Origin: Methanobacterium sp. UBA8 | GTDB lineage: Archaea > Methanobacteriota > Methanobacteria > Methanobacteriales > Methanobacteriaceae | Length of the DNA: 6,336 nucleotides | Reading direction: 5' to 3' | Assembly (NCBI GenBank): GCA_002509665.1 | Contig: DADN01000201.1 | Span: forward strand, 18,963-25,298 | Shown: piece after piece, positions 1-6,057 of the stretch | Layout of the letters: every line of letters begins with the position of its first letter | Position numbering within the stretch: the stretch's first letter is position 1 | Notes under the pieces: model-generated | The model's input: only the letters and a program-made list of their open reading frames with translations | The model's database searches: none | What the model was told of the DNA's origin: nothing | Position numbers and translations under genes: made by a program

Positions 1-983
<983 letters not shown>

Positions 984-984
984 T

Positions 985-1779
985 TTATTCACCTAGTTTG
1001 CGCCTTAAATCGTTTTTAAAAACTTCTAATCCATATCCACCATCTGTTCTAGCAGCATGGATTGTTTCGACTATGTCTATTGCTTCTTTATCATCACGCA
1101 TGCTGATGTTGTCGTTTCTGTAGATTGTGGTAATTTCTTTTAGATGTTCTTCATCTAAAGCTTCACCAACGTTTACAGGCTCGTCAAGAGGTCTTCCAAC
1201 CTGGTCTTTTACATATGCAATTTGATTGGTCTCTTCATTGAAGACATATCTCTGTAAAGCGTCGAACATCAATCCGTTTTCATCTAATCTTAATGAGTGC
1301 CCGTGAACAGTTGCACCTCTTATACCTGTTTTTGCAGGGTCAAAGAGTTCTGTTTCAATTAATGTTTTGGACATTTTTTCTAAATCAGATTCTCTCATTT
1401 CTACAACTTGTCTTCCGGATAATGTTCCAGTATCTACACCTCTAAATCTCCACATGTAGGTTCTTGCCCTATCATATGGCTGAGCAGGTGCGTTGTACAT
1501 TGAATCAGTAAATTGAACGTATCTTGTTCTGTTACCAGCCGCTGCACCAGGAATAGGTTCTACAAGCTCTTTCATCATGTCTTCTCCGAAGTCCATTTCT
1601 TCAAGAGGAGGGTGAACGCTTTTGTAGCCTTCTCCAGGGTTTCTGTGACCTAACACTTTAACTATATCTTCATCAGCAATTTCCCTGATTTTTTTAAGTT
1701 CAAAATCAGGATCCATGTGATTCCTACGGTTTTCAGCAATTTTTGTTTCTCCAGGGGAGTATTGCGCTTTATAAGCCAT
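985..1779 (-). CDS. mrtG: Methyl-coenzyme M reductase II, gamma subunit
   Basis: Gamma subunit of the alpha2-beta2-gamma2 MCR hexamer; it helps form the F430 pocket. The 264-residue length is normal for this subunit. Conserved MCR-gamma segments are visible: [20 protein letters not shown] (42-61), [20 protein letters not shown] (80-99), [20 protein letters not shown] (108-127), in which Arg123 probably corresponds to the active-site arginine near position 120 in characterised enzymes, and [18 protein letters not shown] (152-169). The start at 1779 is fixed by GGTGAT five bases upstream, which is made of the last two sense codons of mrtD, and by the conserved N-terminus. The gap to mrtD is 2 bases and to mrtA 1 base, so translational coupling is likely. 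I see no frameshift or missing motif. Confidence 0.96.
   Translation of the reverse strand: MAYKAQYSPGETKIAENRRNHMDPDFELKKIREIADEDIVKVLGHRNPGEGYKSVHPPLEEMDFGEDMMKELVEPIPGAAAGNRTRYVQFTDSMYNAPAQPYDRARTYMWRFRGVDTGTLSGRQVVEMRESDLEKMSKTLIETELFDPAKTGIRGATVHGHSLRLDENGLMFDALQRYVFNEETNQIAYVKDQVGRPLDEPVNVGEALDEEHLKEITTIYRNDNISMRDDKEAIDIVETIHAARTDGGYGLEVFKNDLRRKLGE
988..993 (-). promoter_or_regulatory. Ribosome binding site of mrtA inside the end of mrtG
   Basis: GGTGAA, read on the minus strand, forms the last two sense codons of mrtG (Gly-Glu) and ends four bases before the mrtA ATG. It matches the GGTGA core complementary to the archaeal 16S rRNA 3' end. The embedded site and the 1-base gap imply coupled translation of gamma and alpha. 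Confidence 0.75.
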
Positions 1780-1781
1780 TT

Positions 1782-2270
1782 TTAATCACCTATCAATTTT
1801 ACAGTATCTTGGGACTTTGATTTTGGATCCACCATTCCAATGAAACGTGGATCAATGTTATTATCAATCCCATAACCTACTTTTAAGTAATCTGAAACAG
1901 TAATATTTGTTTTAGTGAAAATACCTGTTGAAACTTCGAATCCGAAGCTTAAAGTATCTTCCAGCAGATTTTGAAGTTTTTCAAGGAATAAATCAAGATT
2001 TTCGTATTTTACGGTTAATATTAGTTCTCCAACAGATACACGTAGTTCTACGGAATCGCTTTTAACTTTAATAACCTTCCGATCTTCATGATTAACCTGA
2101 GTTCCTTTTGCAGGGCCGTATCCTACAACTTTAGGTATGGAATTTCCATTCATCATAACCCTTAAAATTCCATCATATTCCATAATACTATTAAGTATTT
2201 TTTCAGTTGTTTCGGGTTTTAAACGCCTGTAAGGGAATATTTTAACATCTACGGCCTTTATTTCTTCCAT
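1782..2270 (-). CDS. mrtD: Methyl-coenzyme M reductase operon protein D
   Basis: McrD/MrtD family protein of 162 residues, a typical length. The family is encoded in MCR operons but is not a subunit of the active hexamer. Published work on McrD links it to assembly or activation of MCR, probably as a chaperone-like partner of the apo-enzyme or in F430 handling; the exact role is still debated. Typical family features are the N-terminal VKIFPYRRLKPETTEKILNS (9-28), a central GYGPAKGTQVNHEDRK (about 50-65) and the beta-rich VKSDSVELRVSVGELILTV stretch. It lies 24 bases downstream of mrtB, the widest gap in the operon. Its ribosome binding site is weaker than those of its neighbours (GAGGCGG, seven to eight bases before the ATG). 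That may lower its translation relative to the three structural subunits, which would fit a non-stoichiometric assembly factor. Confidence 0.93.
   Translation of the reverse strand: MEEIKAVDVKIFPYRRLKPETTEKILNSIMEYDGILRVMMNGNSIPKVVGYGPAKGTQVNHEDRKVIKVKSDSVELRVSVGELILTVKYENLDLFLEKLQNLLEDTLSFGFEVSTGIFTKTNITVSDYLKVGYGIDNNIDPRFIGMVDPKSKSQDTVKLIGD
1785..1790 (-). promoter_or_regulatory. Ribosome binding site of mrtG inside the end of mrtD
   Basis: GGTGAT forms the last two sense codons of mrtD (Gly-Asp) and lies five bases before the mrtG ATG. It decides the mrtG start and repeats the arrangement seen between mrtG and mrtA. Confidence 0.75.
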
Positions 2271-2294
2271 ATTACCGCCTCAAATATCATTTTC

Positions 2295-3626
2295 TTATAA
2301 TTTATCCTTTACTTCTCTAGCTCCATCTGCAACGTACTTAACTGGCTCTTTGAAGTATTCTATGTCTCCGTATACTGTACCCATTAATCCAGATGTGGAT
2401 TCAACTGAGAACATTTGAGTACCAGCATCTAAACACATTGCTGCTGCTGCACAAGGTATTGTGAATCCTTTACTGTGTCTGGTTACTACGTGGTTTCCGT
2501 GGAAAGTACCAGGACTACCCCCTCCATATATAGAGTGAGAGAAGAAACTCATTCCTACACCGACCCCTTCTACACGTCCGTAATCGACGCCAGGAAGGCC
2601 AGTTTCGTATTCGAGTATATCGTTGTAGTATAATAATGTAGATGGAACTCCCTGAGCTGCTCTTGCTGCACCGATGTTTACTATAACAGATGCTATTAAA
2701 CCTGATGCTGCGTAAGCGTTCCATAGAGCCCAATCGTTAGGTTCGTATAATTTGAATCCTGATGGCATGGTTTTTGCTACTTTAATGACACCATCGTCTA
2801 AAGCTCTTTCTACGAGTGATGCAACTACGGTTCCGACAGTACCTTTTCCGTTTTCTTTAACTAAGTCAAATACTAAGTTGTTAGCATTTAAACCTTGGTA
2901 TGCCATTCCTAATAAGTGGAATCTTTCGAAAGCTCCTAAAGCGTCACCAGTTTCAAATGCAGAGGTGTGTTCTAAAATGGAAGATAAAGCAACTGCGTTT
3001 AAGGTGTTTTTCTTAGTGATTGCTACTACGTGGTTAGCCATTATGTTTCTAAGACCGTATCCGAGTCCTTCAAGCATGACTGGAGGTCCGAGAAGTGCTG
3101 AGACATTTGCACCGTTGAAATCTACAGTTTGTGGGTATTTTCCTAAAACTGCGGTTTTAACTGCAGATGCATCATATTTATCTACATCAAAAGTGTCTAT
3201 GATTGCCTGAACGACTGCTCCACCAGTAACTAATGTGGATACTGTGTAATCAGCTGCCATACTCATTCTCTGTGAAGGTAGCTGAACAAGAACCTGATCC
3301 CCATTGTTAATTAATTTAAGATTAAAATCGTCATTTTCGTCTATTTGAATTATTTTTTGAACTTTTTCAGTGATTGCGTCTACGTTATCAACTATTGCTA
3401 AATTTAATTCCCTTCCAGGAACAAAGTTTGCTTTTCCACCATAAGCTGCGCTTGCAAGTGATTTTTCTATCCCTGCTAAGTTGACAGCTACAGAACGTTT
3501 AACTTCTTGTACAATCTTAGAAATAGTAGGGTTGTACATTGGACTAACTGCTTCTAAAGGAACATTTTCTTCTAAAAGCTTTCCATCTACTCCATATAGG
3601 TCTATTTTATCTTCATATGTTGGCAT
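2295..3626 (-). CDS. mrtB: Methyl-coenzyme M reductase II, beta subunit
   Basis: Beta subunit of MCR; it supplies residues to the coenzyme B channel and the active site above F430. At 443 residues it is full length. The C-terminal region keeps the known active-site residues at the same numbers as in the Methanothermobacter enzyme: Phe361 and Tyr367 in [13 protein letters not shown], and His379 in [29 protein letters not shown] (401-416) follows, as expected. The ATG at 3626 is preceded by GAGGTG at the proper distance and gives the expected N-terminus [12 protein letters not shown]. It is the first gene of the operon; about 700 bases of non-coding DNA with strong dyad symmetry lie upstream. 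The order beta-D-gamma-alpha without mcrC marks the isoenzyme II operon. Confidence 0.97.
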   Translation of the reverse strand: MPTYEDKIDLYGVDGKLLEENVPLEAVSPMYNPTISKIVQEVKRSVAVNLAGIEKSLASAAYGGKANFVPGRELNLAIVDNVDAITEKVQKIIQIDENDDFNLKLINNGDQVLVQLPSQRMSMAADYTVSTLVTGGAVVQAIIDTFDVDKYDASAVKTAVLGKYPQTVDFNGANVSALLGPPVMLEGLGYGLRNIMANHVVAITKKNTLNAVALSSILEHTSAFETGDALGAFERFHLLGMAYQGLNANNLVFDLVKENGKGTVGTVVASLVERALDDGVIKVAKTMPSGFKLYEPNDWALWNAYAASGLIASVIVNIGAARAAQGVPSTLLYYNDILEYETGLPGVDYGRVEGVGVGMSFFSHSIYGGGSPGTFHGNHVVTRHSKGFTIPCAAAAMCLDAGTQMFSVESTSGLMGTVYGDIEYFKEPVKYVADGAREVKDKL

Positions 3627-3634
3627 AAAACTTA

Positions 3635-3640
3635 CACCTC
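3635..3640 (-). promoter_or_regulatory. Ribosome binding site of mrtB
   Basis: GAGGTG with eight bases to the ATG, a good match to the archaeal anti-Shine-Dalgarno. The overlapping heptamer ATAAGAG (3638-3644) is perfectly complementary to CTCTTAT about 40 bases upstream in the same transcript (3680-3686), so access to this site could be controlled by leader folding. Confidence 0.85.
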
Positions 3641-3651
3641 TTATATATTGT

Positions 3652-3669
3652 TTTCATTCTAAAATGAAA
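3652..3669 (-). promoter_or_regulatory. Small perfect hairpin before the mrtB ribosome binding site
   Basis: TTTCATT, loop TTAG, AATGAAA: seven base pairs closing a four-base loop, 11 bases upstream of the Shine-Dalgarno. It lies between the two strands of the possible Shine-Dalgarno-blocking helix and could bring them together. The pairing is read directly; the function is inferred. Confidence 0.5.
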
Positions 3670-3682
3670 TTTAAGGAGGATA

Positions 3683-3701
3683 AGAGACTATATTAGTCTC
3701 T
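3683..3701 (-). promoter_or_regulatory. Perfect 8-bp hairpin in the mrtB leader, possible switch element
   Basis: AGAGACTA, loop ATA, TAGTCTCT on the minus strand: eight uninterrupted base pairs with a three-base loop. No U-run follows on the mrtB-sense strand, so it is not a typical intrinsic terminator. Its 3' arm overlaps CTCTTAT (3680-3686), which is complementary to the sequence overlapping the mrtB Shine-Dalgarno. The hairpin and the Shine-Dalgarno-blocking helix therefore cannot form at the same time. This resembles the expression platform of a translational riboswitch, but the mechanism is inferred. Confidence 0.55.
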
Positions 3702-3718
3702 CGCCCATTTAGCAGTTG

Positions 3719-3826
3719 TTTAAACAGAAATAGTTAAAATAAACCAATAGTGGCAAGTTATTCAGATAAGATCTCCCAAATCGGAGGGAAAATATGGTTT
3801 AACTCAACATCTTATTTCTGTTTAAA
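3719..3826 (-). promoter_or_regulatory. Large stem-loop B in the mrtB leader
   Basis: A perfect 14-base inverted repeat (TTTAAACAGAAATA at 3719-3732 and its complement at 3813-3826) closes a 108-base element. Inside, in register, AGTTAA (3732-3737) pairs with TTAACT (3799-3804) and ACCA (3743-3746) with TGGT (3795-3798). At the apex CTCC/GGAG (3773-3786) forms a small hairpin. An alternative helix, ATAAGAT (3766-3772) with ATCTTAT (3809-3815), competes with the base of the main stem. Nested pairing over this length argues for a folded RNA rather than a simple protein site. I do not recognise it as a known RNA family. A small inverted-repeat transposon remnant is the main alternative, but no target duplication is visible at the ends. 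The strand given is that of the mrtB transcript; a plus-strand RNA would fold almost as well. Confidence 0.55.
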
Positions 3827-3828
3827 GG

Positions 3829-3922
3829 AAGTCATAGATCTCGTCGGAATTTAGAAAAATGATAACGCTAGGAGATTAATATAATCCTGGTTATATCGTT
3901 TCACATTTCCATGTTATGACTT
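3829..3922 (-). promoter_or_regulatory. Large stem-loop A in the mrtB leader
   Basis: An imperfect 94-base hairpin. The closing helix is a perfect 8 bp (AAGTCATA at 3829-3836 with TATGACTT at 3915-3922). Going inward, GGAA (3846-3849) can pair with TTCC (3907-3910) or AAATG (3857-3861) with CATTT (3904-3908). ATAAC (3862-3866) then pairs with GTTAT (3890-3894), and AGG-ATT (3870-3877, two bases bulged) with AATCCT (3883-3888) around a five-base loop. It ends two bases before stem-loop B, so the two could stack end to end. No TPsiC or anticodon arm is present, so it is not a tRNA. Function unknown. Confidence 0.5.
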
Positions 3923-3934
3923 AGTGCATTATTT

Positions 3935-3967
3935 GTAACCGCTAGTAACTATGTTACCAATGGTTAC
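3935..3967. promoter_or_regulatory. Four-half-site GTAAC dyad, putative operator
   Basis: GTAAC (3935) and GTAAC (3945) face GTTAC (3953) and GTTAC (3963). The outer pair extends to GTAACC/GGTTAC. The symmetry is exact about base 3951, and half-sites on each side are 10 bp apart, one helical turn, as expected for two dimers bound side by side. It lies about 45 bp downstream of the centre of the proximal TATA-like box, so it would overlap the expected transcription start (about 3970) and the first transcribed bases, a position typical of repression. The binding protein is unknown. As RNA the same bases could fold into a 5'-end hairpin. Confidence 0.6.
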
Positions 3968-3989
3968 AATATTGCCAGTAGTCAGTTTT

Positions 3990-4006
3990 GATATTTAAAT
4001 GTTTTG
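3990..4006 (-). promoter_or_regulatory. Proximal promoter candidate for the mrt operon
   Basis: On the minus strand CAAAACATTTAAATATC shows an A-rich segment in the BRE position and a TATA-like ATTTAAATA. Start would fall near 3970, giving a leader of about 345 bases before mrtB. It shares the 11-mer CAAAACATTTA with the distal box at 4224-4234. No better placed TATA box lies closer to mrtB. Confidence 0.5.
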
Positions 4007-4164
4007 TTTAAAAAAAGCAATGTACATATGAAGATATAATAAAACATAATTTTTCTACATCAAACTAAACTAAAAGTTTTCATAGAATTAAGGAATTTAT
4101 ATGCCCTTTTAATTAAAATAGATTTCTTTTAATTATTTTTTATTTGAATAAAAATATTACAAAT
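4007..4164. other. AT-rich spacer between the two promoter modules
   Basis: Strongly AT-rich, with many A- and T-runs on both strands. I see no open reading frame of meaningful length, no ribosome binding site followed by a start, no RNA gene and no long inverted repeat. If transcription starts at the distal module, this is part of a long untranslated leader. Confidence 0.6.
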
Positions 4165-4188
4165 ATAACCATCGGTTATTTTGTTACC
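4165..4188. promoter_or_regulatory. Second operator-like cluster, GGTTAT/GTTACC
   Basis: ATAACC-ATC-GGTTAT (4165-4179) is a perfect 6-bp dyad, and GTTACC follows at 4183-4188. The half-sites resemble the GTAACC/GGTTAC elements of the 3935-3967 dyad, and the 10-bp and 8-bp spacings recur. The cluster lies downstream of the distal TATA-like box at about the same distance as the first dyad from the proximal box, so the same protein may act on both. The match is weaker than in the proximal dyad. Confidence 0.45.
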
Positions 4189-4218
4189 ACATAATATTCT
4201 ATAACTAAGAGTAATTTA

Positions 4219-4235
4219 GTATATAAATGTTTTGG
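4219..4235 (-). promoter_or_regulatory. Distal promoter candidate for the mrt operon
   Basis: On the minus strand CCAAAACATTTATATAC reads as an A-rich BRE-like segment followed by a near-consensus archaeal TATA box, TTTATATAC. It is a better TATA match than the proximal one. The expected start is near 4198, which would give a leader of about 570 bases. The flavoprotein gene ends about 97 bases upstream, so this box most likely serves mrtB. Confidence 0.5.
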
Positions 4236-4320
4236 TTTTAAGGACTCCATTTGAGCTAATTTTGAATTATTTAACACATAAAAATAAAATAAGTTATTAA
4301 AATTAATTACAGAACATAAT

Positions 4321-4331
4321 AGAAAATAAAA
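4321..4331 (-). terminator. Possible T-rich terminator of the flavoprotein gene
   Basis: TTTTATTTTCT follows the flavoprotein stop codon directly on the minus strand. Archaeal termination often needs only a U-rich tract; further T-rich tracts follow in the next 60 bases. The region is generally AT-rich, so specificity is low. Confidence 0.3.
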
Positions 4332-5063
4332 TTAGTTAATTTTTGGATTATCACCACTTTTAAGTTTGACAGCTATACCCCTTCCTAATTCTTTAGCTTT
4401 TTCCATGGTTTCATGCTGATCTTCAACAGATATACACTTCAATATATTATAAGATGGATTTTCAAAGGGATCGTTATCAGGTAATTCCTCTAAATAATCA
4501 TTATATATCTTTTGCATGCCTAAATTCTGCCCAGTCATTTTTTCTAACTTTTTAGTGCTGTTCCATATAGAATTGCTGCATGTTTCACCAGGACCACATG
4601 TAAAACATCCAGGAGACCCATGACCAACTACATTACCGACCGAACCAATATTACCCGCCATCATAACAGAATTCAACCACTCACTCACTTCCTTTGTCTG
4701 AGTCCATCCTACAACAGCAGTTGCTCCCACCTTACCCTGCGTAAGTAGTTTAACATGTCTCAAAGACCATAATCTTTCCACAAAAGCCTTGGTGAATGCA
4801 CTTGCATTTCCATACATAACAGGGGTTCCTATTACAATAGCACCTGCATCTACTATTTTAGAGGAAAGCCATTTGAAATCATCATTTAAAATACATCTGT
4901 TAGTATAAGCACATTTTTTACAGGCCCTGCAAGGAGCAATTTCTATATCTGAAAGTTTAACAAACTCATGATCAATGTTTGTAGCTTCTAATATAGTTTT
5001 TACTAACGTATCTGTATTACTATCTTTAACAGGACTTCCACTAATCCCTAATACTTTTTGCAT
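4332..5063 (-). CDS. Iron-sulfur flavoprotein (Isf-like, NADPH-dependent FMN reductase fold)
   Basis: A 243-residue flavodoxin-fold protein. The N-terminus VLGISGSPVKDSNTDTL (4-20) is the FMN phosphate-binding loop, and GTPVMYGNASAFTKAFVERL (79-98) is the second flavin-contacting segment of this family. Between them Cys45, 48, 51 and 57 form CX2CX2CX5C, the compact motif that binds a 4Fe-4S cluster in archaeal iron-sulfur flavoproteins (Isf). Isf proteins pass single electrons between ferredoxin-like donors and flavin, and some members reduce O2 or peroxide; the physiological substrate here cannot be told. A second cysteine group, CFTCGPGETC (Cys153, 156, 162), lies in the C-terminal half and might bind metal or a disulfide. 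There is no signal peptide or membrane segment, so it should be cytoplasmic. The start is supported by AGGAG eight bases upstream (5072-5076). The gene is divergent from the regulator gene and upstream of mrt on the same strand; co-transcription with mrt is unlikely across 705 bases. Confidence 0.85.
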   Translation of the reverse strand: MQKVLGISGSPVKDSNTDTLVKTILEATNIDHEFVKLSDIEIAPCRACKKCAYTNRCILNDDFKWLSSKIVDAGAIVIGTPVMYGNASAFTKAFVERLWSLRHVKLLTQGKVGATAVVGWTQTKEVSEWLNSVMMAGNIGSVGNVVGHGSPGCFTCGPGETCSNSIWNSTKKLEKMTGQNLGMQKIYNDYLEELPDNDPFENPSYNILKCISVEDQHETMEKAKELGRGIAVKLKSGDNPKIN

Positions 5064-5071
5064 TTGATCTA

Positions 5072-5076
5072 CTCCT
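5072..5076 (-). promoter_or_regulatory. Ribosome binding site of the flavoprotein gene
   Basis: AGGAG, eight bases before the ATG on the minus strand. It selects the start at 5063, and the protein then begins right before the FMN-binding loop, as in its family. Confidence 0.7.
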
Positions 5077-5155
5077 ACAATATTGATTCCATTTCCCAGT
5101 TTAACTATTGTTTTTCCAGAAAAAGGATGTAATGCAGATATTAAAATAAAATGTA

Positions 5156-5183
5156 TTATACTTTTAGGTAAATTTTTTATACT
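5156..5183. promoter_or_regulatory. Divergent promoter region with two TTATACT repeats 21 bp apart
   Basis: TTATACT occurs at 5156-5162 and 5177-5183, two helical turns apart, inside the 141-base spacer between the divergent flavoprotein and regulator genes. The downstream copy overlaps a TATA-like TTTTTTATAC whose expected start, 25-28 bases later, falls on or next to the regulator ATG at 5205. On the other strand AGTATAA-type sequences in the same place could serve the flavoprotein gene. The repeats may be promoter cores, an operator for autoregulation, or both; I cannot separate these from sequence alone. Confidence 0.4.
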
Positions 5184-5204
5184 AAATAATATCTAAGATT
5201 ATAT

Positions 5205-5987
5205 ATGAGAAAGGACAAGATTGAAGAACGGATTTCCAAACTTGAACAGGATATTCGAACCCTAAAAATAGACCATAAAGAAGGTATTGACACCATCCTT
5301 ACTGAAATGCACACATTTCAAAACTTCATAATTGAAGAAAAGATTGCTACAATTCGCCAGCAGCTTGAAGAAAGGTATAAAAGACTTTTTATGGACATAT
5401 TACTTGAAAACGCTTCAAAAAATATAAATGATAACTTACAGGACCCATGTACCCAAAACAGGCGTAAAGAATGCCATGAACTTTTTCTTTACAGGCTTCG
5501 CAGTATTGCAAATGCATCTGATTACTCTGATCCTGCATTAAACAATGATCATAGTGAAAGTAAAAGTGATACCCAATATCCAATTTTTACAAATCCCTCC
5601 TGTAAAACATGTTACAATACATACCTAAATCAAAAGGAACAGCTCCAAAAAACAGTTGATAATTTGGCTGGCTACAAAAAATCTCTTTTGGGAAAAAATG
5701 ACAGCATTTTCATTTCGGAACTCCCTGACGATATAGTAATTTCTTCTATTGTTGACCCTCTTTCTCATGAAATGCGTTTTGCAATGCTTAAATCGTTATC
5801 TACAGGAAGCATGACATTTAAAGAATTAAGTCTACTTACAAATACTAAAGGCGGGCATCTTCTTTATCATTTAAACAAGCTCATTGATTCAAGACTTGTA
5901 GTAAAAGATAATTCCAGTAAAAGATATTCAATTACTGATAAAGGTATGGGCGTGATGGATCTGATAAAGAAACTTTATACCCAATAA
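5205..5987 (+). CDS. Winged-helix transcriptional regulator with coiled coil and four-cysteine central region
   Basis: A 260-residue protein in three parts. Residues 1-65 are highly charged with heptad-like spacing (KIEERISKLEQDIRTLKI, EEKIATIRQQLEERYKRL), suggesting a coiled coil for dimerisation. Residues 66-165 carry Cys82, Cys90 (followed by His91), Cys133 and Cys136 (PCTQNRRKEC and PSCKTC), which could bind a metal ion or Fe-S cluster. Residues about 183-258 form an ArsR-like winged helix: LSHEMRFAMLKSL, MTFKELSLLT, the recognition-helix region GGHLLYHLNKLIDSRLV, and the wing VVKDNSSKRYSITDKGMGVM. It should bind DNA as a dimer in the cytoplasm; ligand and targets are unknown. No Shine-Dalgarno precedes the ATG and a TATA-like box lies about 27 bases upstream, so the mRNA is probably leaderless. 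Its divergent partner is the flavoprotein gene, a likely target. Control of mrt is possible but unproven. Confidence 0.8.
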   Translation: MRKDKIEERISKLEQDIRTLKIDHKEGIDTILTEMHTFQNFIIEEKIATIRQQLEERYKRLFMDILLENASKNINDNLQDPCTQNRRKECHELFLYRLRSIANASDYSDPALNNDHSESKSDTQYPIFTNPSCKTCYNTYLNQKEQLQKTVDNLAGYKKSLLGKNDSIFISELPDDIVISSIVDPLSHEMRFAMLKSLSTGSMTFKELSLLTNTKGGHLLYHLNKLIDSRLVVKDNSSKRYSITDKGMGVMDLIKKLYTQ

Positions 5988-6036
5988 TTAAAAATAAACC
6001 AACATTATCTAATAAGAAGTGACTTGATTATTCCCT

Positions 6037-6053
6037 AAAATAATATTTTTTTT
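6037..6053 (+). terminator. T-run terminator after the regulator gene
   Basis: AAAATA-A-TATTTT symmetry runs into eight T residues (6046-6053), 50 to 66 bases after the regulator stop and just before the end of the convergent archease gene. A T-run of this kind is enough for archaeal termination. The A-rich left arm could give a weaker signal in the other direction. Confidence 0.55.
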
Positions 6054-6057
6054 AACA

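Noticed and set aside
2752..3210. Plus-strand open frame of 152 codons, and a 72-codon minus-strand frame at 2515-2733
   Set aside because: Both lie wholly inside mrtB in other frames; their composition is what the mrtB codons produce by shadowing.
3640..3648. TATA-like sequence ATATATAA just before mrtB
   Set aside because: A start 25 bases downstream would fall inside the coding region and lose the good Shine-Dalgarno and ATG.
3481..3696. Plus-strand open frame crossing the mrtB start into its leader
   Set aside because: Mostly antisense to mrtB; its end covers the leader hairpins, and no ribosome binding site or promoter supports it.
3719..3826. Reading the 14-bp inverted repeat as ends of a small transposable element
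   Set aside because: No direct target repeat flanks it, the inner helices are in register with the outer one, and a second hairpin follows at once. It stays an alternative if copies exist elsewhere, which cannot be seen from one window.
3829..3922. A tRNA or C/D box RNA in the leader
   Set aside because: There is no GTTCGA-like T-loop, acceptor stem with CCA context or anticodon arm, and no proper C (TGATGA) and D (CTGA) box pair.
3627..4331. A CRISPR array or tandem repeat cluster
   Set aside because: The GTAAC elements are short, symmetric and lack repeat-spacer periodicity; they fit operator half-sites better.
5389..5583. Minus-strand open frame of 64 codons
   Set aside because: Antisense to the regulator gene, whose coiled coil and winged helix are clearly real; no start signal.
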